DNA from: an uncultured Rheinheimera sp.
GTDB lineage: Bacteria > Pseudomonadota > Gammaproteobacteria > Enterobacterales > Alteromonadaceae
NCBI GenBank assembly: GCA_943913835.1
Contig: CALTZU010000063.1
Span: forward strand, 1 to 17,769
DNA length: 17,769 nucleotides
Direction: 5' to 3'
Under the pieces are notes generated by a model. The model was not told where the DNA came from. It was given only the letters and a program-made list of their open reading frames with translations, and searched no databases. The position numbers and the translations under genes were made by a program. The stretch's first letter is position 1; every line of letters starts with the position of its first letter. Shown piece after piece: positions 12,997 through 17,769 of the stretch.

Positions 12997-14985
12997 TCTG
13001 TCAAGATGCGCCAAACCTGTTTCCTGTCTTTGCTGCTCTGTTTTGACGGGCGCCGCTTTACTCCATTCCAAATCATCTGCAGGTAATTCGTATAAAAACC
13101 GGCTCGGCTCAGGTTTGATGACTTCACCATACTGGCGTCGCTCGCGGGCATAAGTAAAAATCAGTTCACGTTGAGCTCTGGTTATACCTACGTAAGCCAA
13201 ACGGCGTTCTTCCTCTACATTGTCTTCATCTATGCTGCTTTGATGAGGCAATAAACCTTCTTCCATACCCACCATAAAGACATAAGGGAACTCCAGACCT
13301 TTGGAAGCGTGTAAGGTGAGTAGTTGTACCTGATCAGCTTCATCTTCCTGTTCCTGACGTTCCATCATGTCGCGTAGGGTTAGTTTAGTGACTACTTCGC
13401 TGAGACTCAGTGGCTCTTCATCGTCCTTGCCATCGAGCATTTCACTGATCCAACGATACAGCTCATTAATATTTTTTAATGCCATTTCTGCAGCTTTTGA
13501 ACTGGCGCTGCTCTCAAATAGCCAGGCTTCGTATTGGCTTTGTCGGATCAGGTCTTTGACAGCTTCTTTTGGGTCCGCACGCAGGGCGTTATCTGCCAGA
13601 TGATTAATCCAGTTTGCAAAGTTTTGTACTGACTGCAGCCCTCTGGCCGGCAGACGTTCCGTCAGTTCAGGCTCAAAACAGGCGGCAAATAAGCTGATGT
13701 GTTTTTCATTGGCCAGACTGCCAATTTTTTCCAGCGTCGCAGCACCTATCTCACGTTTGGGTGTGTTGATAATTCGTAAAAAAGCATTGTCATCATCCTG
13801 ATTCACTAATAAGCGCAGGTAAGCCATGATGTCTTTAATTTCTGCTCTGGAGAAAAACGAGGTGCCGCCTGAAATCTTGTAGGGTATCCGGTTGGTCATC
13901 AGCGCTTTTTCAAATACCCTTGCCTGATGGTTGCCGCGATACAACAGTGCATATTCTTTATATTGAGTGCGGTTAATAAAGCGGTGAGAAATGATTTCGG
14001 CGACCACTTTTTCAGCTTCATCTTCTTCATTGCGGGTGGGGAGCACCCGCAAAGGCACTCCATAACCCAATTCGCTGAACAGGCGTTTGTCGTATTCGTG
14101 TGGATTATTAGCAATCAGTATATTGGCCGCTTTTAAAATACGCTCGGCTGAACGGTAGTTTTGTTCCAGCTTAATGACTTTTAAATTCGGAAAGTCTTTG
14201 CCTAATAACACCAGGTTTTGCGGCTTGGCGCCACGCCAGGAATAGATCGACTGGTCGTCGTCTCCTACTACAGTAAAGCGCTGACGTTCTCCGACCAGCC
14301 ATTTCACCAGTTCGTACTGACTGGTGTTAGTATCTTGATATTCGTCCACCAGCAGATACTGAATTTTTTGTTGCCATTTTTGTCTAACCTGCTCATTGGA
14401 GGCAAACAACAAAGTGGGCACCATAATTAAATCGTCAAAATCCAGAGCATTATAGGCTCTCAGTTGCTGAGCGTACTGCTGGTAGATGTTGGCAAAGCTG
14501 ATACTTTGCGCATCTGTTGCTCGAGCAAGAGCTTGTCCCGGTAAAGTTAAATCGTTCTTCCACGAGGATATTTTGCTCTGCAGTGCTTTGAGTAAATCTT
14601 TATCTCCCTGCAGCTCAGCTTCTGTCAGCTCTTTCAGTAGCGCCATGCTGTCCTGGTCGTCAAACAGGGTAAAGTTCGGTTTGTAACCTATGGCTCTATA
14701 TTCCTTCTTCAGAATTTCCAGGCCTAAGGTGTGGAAGGTGGAGACAGTTAACCCCCGCAGCAACGGGCGCTCCAGCTGATGTTTGATCCGCTCTTTCATC
14801 TCGCGGGCGGCTTTATTGGTAAAAGTTACAGCCGCAATATGCTTAGCCGGTACACCACATTGCTGAATCAGGTAGGCGATTTTATTGGTGATCACCCGGG
14901 TTTTACCGCTGCCTGCGCCAGCCAGAACCAGGCAGGGCCCACTGATATAGTGCACAGCATCGTTTTGTTGGGAGTTAAGTTTCAT
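12970..14985 (-). CDS. rep: ATP-dependent DNA helicase Rep
   Basis: A 671-aa UvrD/Rep superfamily 1A 3'-5' helicase (E. coli Rep 673 aa). It acts at the replisome to clear proteins from DNA and restart forks. Walker A GAGSGKT is at residues 23-29, motif Ia is in TFTNKAAREM, motif II is DEYQDTNTSQYE, motif III is GDDDQSIYSWRGA, motif V is LLTLHASKGLEFPYVF and motif VI is EERRLAYVGITRA. Identity to E. coli Rep is high throughout, which separates it from UvrD. ATG at 14985 has AGGT about 7 nt upstream. The C-terminal tail is shorter and different from E. coli, as expected for the PriC/DnaB-interaction end. It is convergent and overlaps the GGDEF gene by 27 nt, with no terminator between them. 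Confidence 0.96.
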   Translation of the reverse strand: MKLNSQQNDAVHYISGPCLVLAGAGSGKTRVITNKIAYLIQQCGVPAKHIAAVTFTNKAAREMKERIKHQLERPLLRGLTVSTFHTLGLEILKKEYRAIGYKPNFTLFDDQDSMALLKELTEAELQGDKDLLKALQSKISSWKNDLTLPGQALARATDAQSISFANIYQQYAQQLRAYNALDFDDLIMVPTLLFASNEQVRQKWQQKIQYLLVDEYQDTNTSQYELVKWLVGERQRFTVVGDDDQSIYSWRGAKPQNLVLLGKDFPNLKVIKLEQNYRSAERILKAANILIANNPHEYDKRLFSELGYGVPLRVLPTRNEEDEAEKVVAEIISHRFINRTQYKEYALLYRGNHQARVFEKALMTNRIPYKISGGTSFFSRAEIKDIMAYLRLLVNQDDDNAFLRIINTPKREIGAATLEKIGSLANEKHISLFAACFEPELTERLPARGLQSVQNFANWINHLADNALRADPKEAVKDLIRQSQYEAWLFESSASSKAAEMALKNINELYRWISEMLDGKDDEEPLSLSEVVTKLTLRDMMERQEQEDEADQVQLLTLHASKGLEFPYVFMVGMEEGLLPHQSSIDEDNVEEERRLAYVGITRAQRELIFTYARERRQYGEVIKPEPSRFLYELPADDLEWSKAAPVKTEQQRQETGLAHLDRLRQLLKKP

Positions 14986-15146
14986 CAGACACCTTTTGCA
15001 GAAGGGCCTTAGTTTAACTCAAATTCGTCGTTCTGAGGCGCCTTGATTTCTGTACAAAACGAGCAAGTCTGCTAAATATGCGGCAGAATGGATCCACCCA
15101 GAGCTAAAAGACTCGTAGAATAAAATAATCTCAAAGGAGCCAGACC

Positions 15147-15401
15147 ATGATAGACCCAAAAAAAATTGAAGAGATTGCGAAGCAAATTGGCGCCGTAATT
15201 CCACCTAAAGTACGCGAGATGGCCGATGATGTGGAAAACAAAGTAAAGCAGGTACTGCAACAAAAGCTTAGCCAGCTGGATTTTGTCTCCCGTGAAGAGT
15301 TTGATGTGCAAACGCAGGTGCTGGCGAAAACCCGTGCCAAACTCGATGAGCTTGAGCGCCGGGTGGCAGAACTGTCTGTCAAAGGCGATTCAGCCAACTA
15401 A
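15147..15401 (+). CDS. ubiK: UbiK, ubiquinone biosynthesis accessory factor
   Basis: An 84-aa protein of the YqiC/UbiK (BMFP) family. The N-terminal amphipathic part (MIDPKKIEEIAKQIGAVIPP) and a C-terminal coiled coil (LAKTRAKLDELERRVAELSV) match the family layout. In E. coli and Salmonella the trimeric protein binds UbiJ and lipids and helps the aerobic ubiquinone pathway. The start is ATG at 15147, with AAGGAG (15134-15139) 7 nt upstream. The next gene begins 14 nt after its stop, so ubiK and the second amidohydrolase are probably co-transcribed. About 160 nt separate it from rep, which diverges; the promoter must lie there but is not obvious. Confidence 0.93.
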   Translation: MIDPKKIEEIAKQIGAVIPPKVREMADDVENKVKQVLQQKLSQLDFVSREEFDVQTQVLAKTRAKLDELERRVAELSVKGDSAN

Positions 15402-15415
15402 AGCTAAGGAAAACT

Positions 15416-16693
15416 ATGAAGTTAAGTCACGTCTCTGCACTGTTGGCTGGGTTATTCAGCTCTGTGGTGTGCGCTCAGGTAGAGCAAGTCATTCTGGTTG
15501 GTCAACTGCTGGATGTTCGTACTGGGAACTACCAGAAAAACAAAGCTATTCTGGTTGAAGAAGGTCGTATCAGCGCTATTGTGGATTCAGACCAGGCTCC
15601 AGCCACTGTGCCACATATTGATTTATCTACCTATTATGTGTTGCCAGGCCTGATTGATATGCACGTGCATTTAACTTCAGATCCGCAAAAACATGGCTAC
15701 CGTGGTTTAGTCGAAACACCAACCCGAGAAGCTATCTTTGGTGTTAGTGCAGCCAAAGCCACATTAAAATCTGGTTTTACCACAGTGCGTAACTTAGGAG
15801 CTGCAGGTTTTGCTGATGTGTCTTTGCGCGATGCTATAGAAGATGGCGAAATTCAAGGCCCAAGGATGCGGGTAGCTGCTAACACTATATGTATTACAGG
15901 GGGGCATTGTGACAACAATCTGCTTCCTCATATTTACAATGCCCGCAGTGCTGGTGTGGCGAATGGGCCAGACGAAGTCCGGGCCAAAGTACGTGAAAAC
16001 ATCAAATATGGCGCTGATGTTATTAAGTTTGCTGCCACAGGTGGTGTGCTGTCAAAAAATACCGATGTAAACGCCAGTCAGTATAACTTTGAAGAAATGA
16101 AGGCCTTAATAGACGAAGCGCATGACAGAGGCCGGATTGTGGCTGCGCATGCTCACGGTTTACAAGGCATTAAACGTGCTATTGAAGCTGGTGTTGACTC
16201 TATAGAGCACGGGAGCTTTATTGACGATGAGGCCATCAAGCTGGCAAAAAAACATGGCACTTATTTGGTGATGGATGTGTACGTCAGCGACTATATCTTA
16301 AGTGAGGGTGAAAAAGCCGGTATTTTGCCTGAGTCTTTAGCCAAAGAAAAAAAGGTGGGTTTGTTACAACGGCAGAACTTCAAAAAAGCTGTAAAGGCTG
16401 GTGTGAAGATGGCCTATGGCACAGATGCCGGTGTTTATACACATGGCTTAAATGGTCGTCAGTTTGCCTATATGACGCAGTGGGGCATGACACCTTTACA
16501 GGCGATACAGGCTGCAACTCTGAATGCAGGTACATTATTGAACTGGAAGAATGAGCAAGGACTACAGAATGTTGGTGTGTTGGAAGTCGGGGCTTTTGCT
16601 GATTTAATAGCCGTACCTCGGGATCCCCTCAAGGACATCAAAGTACTGGAACAGCCTGCTTTGGTGGTGAAATCAGGGCAACAAGTGTTATAA
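15416..16693 (+). CDS. Secreted binuclear-metal amidohydrolase, paralogue of the one at 734-2014
   Basis: A 425-aa amidohydrolase with a signal peptide (MKLSHVSALLAGLFSSVVCA), so probably periplasmic. All predicted metal ligands are present: H83-V-H85, carboxylated K204 (DVIKFAATGG), H245 in AHAHG, H265 in EHG and D337 in GTDAG. It shares ordered motifs with the other enzyme (SGFTTVRNLG, GVANGPDEVR, AIEAGVDSIEHG, KKHGTY). It differs in substrate-loop regions, e.g. ITGGHCDNN against TTGGHADPT. By family, a dipeptidase-like (Xaa-Pro or Xaa-Arg/Lys) activity is likely, but the substrate is not fixed by sequence. ATG at 15416 follows AAGGA by 5 nt. It is second in an operon with ubiK. Confidence 0.88.
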   Translation: MKLSHVSALLAGLFSSVVCAQVEQVILVGQLLDVRTGNYQKNKAILVEEGRISAIVDSDQAPATVPHIDLSTYYVLPGLIDMHVHLTSDPQKHGYRGLVETPTREAIFGVSAAKATLKSGFTTVRNLGAAGFADVSLRDAIEDGEIQGPRMRVAANTICITGGHCDNNLLPHIYNARSAGVANGPDEVRAKVRENIKYGADVIKFAATGGVLSKNTDVNASQYNFEEMKALIDEAHDRGRIVAAHAHGLQGIKRAIEAGVDSIEHGSFIDDEAIKLAKKHGTYLVMDVYVSDYILSEGEKAGILPESLAKEKKVGLLQRQNFKKAVKAGVKMAYGTDAGVYTHGLNGRQFAYMTQWGMTPLQAIQAATLNAGTLLNWKNEQGLQNVGVLEVGAFADLIAVPRDPLKDIKVLEQPALVVKSGQQVL

Positions 16694-16701
16694 ATTGCTT
16701 C

Positions 16702-16741
16702 CAGTAGCATTAGAATATCTAATGCTACTGTCACACTTTTT
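16702..16741 (+). terminator. Hairpin terminator after the second amidohydrolase
   Basis: A perfect 13-bp stem, CAGTAGCATTAGA / TCTAATGCTACTG, with loop ATA. Its T5 run starts 6 nt after the stem, so the U-tract is displaced. The stem is strong enough that termination or 3'-end protection is likely. Confidence 0.7.
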
Positions 16742-16821
16742 CTCGTCTTTCTTACACAGTCTTGTCATAGCATTGCGGAATAATAACGCTCAGTGAAATG
16801 ACTTAACCTTGGGGAAGACCT

Positions 16822-17169
16822 ATGAAATTTGTTACTGCTGCATTTACTCTTGCTACTTTACTGACGAGCCAGGTTCAGGCTGCATCTGACTACACTTATT
16901 CAAATACTGAATACTGTGAGCTTGTCGCACAAAACGCGGCGGAAAACATGCTAAAAGCTTATGCTAAAAAATTAGGTTTTACACCTGCTCGCAGCTCTTG
17001 TGCTCAGTTACTTAATCCTTTGACTGCCAGATTAACTCAGGACGCAGAAGCGCAAATTCGGGCATACTCCCGTGGTTCTGCCCGCAAATTACCAGCTTCT
17101 TTAATTCAGCAATTAAAAGCTATGCCTGAACAGCAGCGTCGTGAAGCTTTGGTTCAGATCTACGGTTAA
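16822..17169 (+). CDS. Small exported protein of unknown function
   Basis: A 115-aa protein with a clear signal peptide (MKFVTAAFTLATLLTSQVQA, cut before ASDYTYS). The mature part is about 95 residues, helical and fairly basic towards the C-terminus, with two cysteines (C32, C60) that could form a periplasmic disulfide. I do not recognise the family. ATG at 16822 has a strong GGGGAAG about 6 nt upstream. TTGTCA at 16762-16767 could be a -35, but no well-spaced -10 was found. It is flanked by hairpins on both sides and looks like a single-gene unit. Confidence 0.75.
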   Translation: MKFVTAAFTLATLLTSQVQAASDYTYSNTEYCELVAQNAAENMLKAYAKKLGFTPARSSCAQLLNPLTARLTQDAEAQIRAYSRGSARKLPASLIQQLKAMPEQQRREALVQIYG

Positions 17170-17276
17170 TTCGTCGCTTTCAGTTGTAAGCATACTTGAA
17201 AGCTGCGTAAAGTAGCCCAAGATAACGGCTATACCTTTAGTAACTGAAGCTGCAGCTTTGTTGAATGTGTGTTCTC

Positions 17277-17309
17277 ACCCGGTTAGCTAAGACTAGTAGC
17301 TAACCGGGT
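17277..17309. repeat. 13-bp perfect inverted repeat, terminator-like
   Basis: ACCCGGTTAGCTA / TAGCTAACCGGGT with a 7-nt loop, about 107 nt after the small exported protein gene and 70 nt before the next ATG. No U-tract follows on either strand, so it is not a standard intrinsic terminator. It could be a 3'-end stabiliser or a leader structure for the following gene. Confidence 0.6.
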
Positions 17310-17378
17310 TGCTCCCATTTGTCGCCCCTCTGCAACTCTGATTACTTTGGCACTATACCCAGCAAAGCGGAGCATACA

Positions 17379-17537
17379 ATGAGCGAATTTGATTTTGATT
17401 TAGATCATCTGGATTTTGATGGCGCAGAGAAAAAAACAGCGCAACAGCAGCTTGCCGCTGATCTGTTAGCGGCGGAACAGGCCGCCATGGCAGATGATGA
17501 TTCAGATGATTGTGCAGGTGGAGCCTGTAAAATCTGA
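17379..17537 (+). CDS. 52-aa acidic protein with C-terminal two-cysteine tail
   Basis: The product is unrecognised. The protein starts MSEFDFDLDHLDFDG, in which aspartates alternate with hydrophobic residues. An Ala/Gln-rich helix follows, then the tail DDDSDDCAGGACKI with C45 and C50. With 14 acidic and three lysine residues it is strongly negative and soluble. The ATG at 17379 is chosen because GCGGAG lies 8 nt upstream; an in-frame upstream start at 17319 has no such site. A strong terminator follows, so this small gene forms a complete transcription unit. A metal-binding or redox role for the Cys pair is possible but unproven. Confidence 0.7.
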   Translation: MSEFDFDLDHLDFDGAEKKTAQQQLAADLLAAEQAAMADDDSDDCAGGACKI

Positions 17538-17571
17538 ATCAAGTCGTCACTGCGCTTTACATTAAAAACAC

Positions 17572-17612
17572 AAGGGTTTGAGTAGGTTACTCAGACCCTT
17601 ATTTGTTTTTTG
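17572..17612 (+). terminator. Rho-independent terminator after the 52-aa gene
   Basis: AAGGGT-T-TGAGTA pairs with TACTCA-G-ACCCTT (13 positions including one T.G) around GGT. ATTTGTTTTTT follows. Confidence 0.9.
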
Positions 17613-17707
17613 GATTGATACGATAGTTTTATTTTGTTTTTTAAATTGGCCCTTGGCCTCTACTCTGTGTTGGCAGGATAGAGCGAACTCTAAAGAGGGT
17701 CATAACA

Positions 17708-17769
17708 ATGTTTCAAAAATCAGCCTTAGTCGTAGCTTTAGGTTTGTCTTTAGCTGTGCAAGCAAACAC
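17708..17769 (+). CDS. Start of an exported protein, cut by the window end
   Basis: Only the first 20 codons are present: MFQKSALVVALGLSLAVQAN, a typical Sec signal peptide with a VQA cleavage site. ATG at 17708 follows AGAGGG about 8 nt upstream (TAAAGAGGGTCATAACA). The mature protein lies beyond the window, so no function can be given. Confidence 0.7.
   Translation, partial: MFQKSALVVALGLSLAVQAN

Noticed and set aside
15072..15397. Minus-strand frames opposite ubiK
   Set aside because: These are shadows of ubiK and its leader. ubiK has the strong ribosome-binding site and the family match.
17348..17365. TGGCAC in TTTGGCACTATACCC as a sigma54 -24 element
   Set aside because: No GC/TTGCT -12 element follows at the required spacing; a TATACC core is as likely, and it lacks a -35.

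Overview
This window comes from the chromosome of a gammaproteobacterium, most likely an Alteromonadales/Rheinheimera-like marine or freshwater species. That assignment is inferred from gene content and synteny, not from a database search. The central block polA - spf - engB - cytochrome c4 - Csr-type RNA - yihI combines two known gammaproteobacterial neighbourhoods. One is polA/engB/cc4, as in pseudomonads. The other is polA/spf/yihA/csrC/yihI, as in enterobacteria. No mobile element, CRISPR array, tRNA or rRNA was seen.

Layout. At the left are a DUF1285 protein (+) and a secreted metal-dependent amidohydrolase (+). The amidohydrolase converges, through a shared bidirectional terminator, on DUF2489 and yihI (-). 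A small zinc-ribbon methyltransferase (-) follows. The roughly 570 nt without a protein gene at 3778-4348 is best read as a Csr-type regulatory RNA on the minus strand. It has a UvrY/GacA box and a CRP-like site upstream, and GGA-bearing hairpins and a terminator inside. Cytochrome c4 (-) and engB (+) are divergent. The 709 nt between engB and polA holds Spot 42 (spf, -) and, just beyond its terminator, a second and apparently undescribed sRNA candidate (-) with its own promoter, three hairpins and a C-rich loop. polA (-) is followed by a 500-nt divergent intergenic region containing a DnaA box and several inverted repeats, and then by a cytochrome c5-type protein (+).

On the right are a large soluble GAF-GAF-GGDEF protein with a degenerate EAL domain (+), rep helicase (-, overlapping it tail to tail), ubiK (+) in an operon with a second secreted amidohydrolase paralogous to the first, a small exported protein, a 52-aa acidic protein with a two-cysteine tail, and the start of another exported protein cut by the window end.

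How the genes fit together. polA, rep and engB/yihI serve DNA replication and repair and ribosome assembly. The two c-type cytochromes and ubiK serve respiration. The two amidohydrolases probably act on peptides in the periplasm. The most interesting layer is regulatory: up to three small RNAs lie within 2.4 kb (Csr-like RNA, new sRNA, Spot 42), and a c-di-GMP enzyme is encoded a few kb away.
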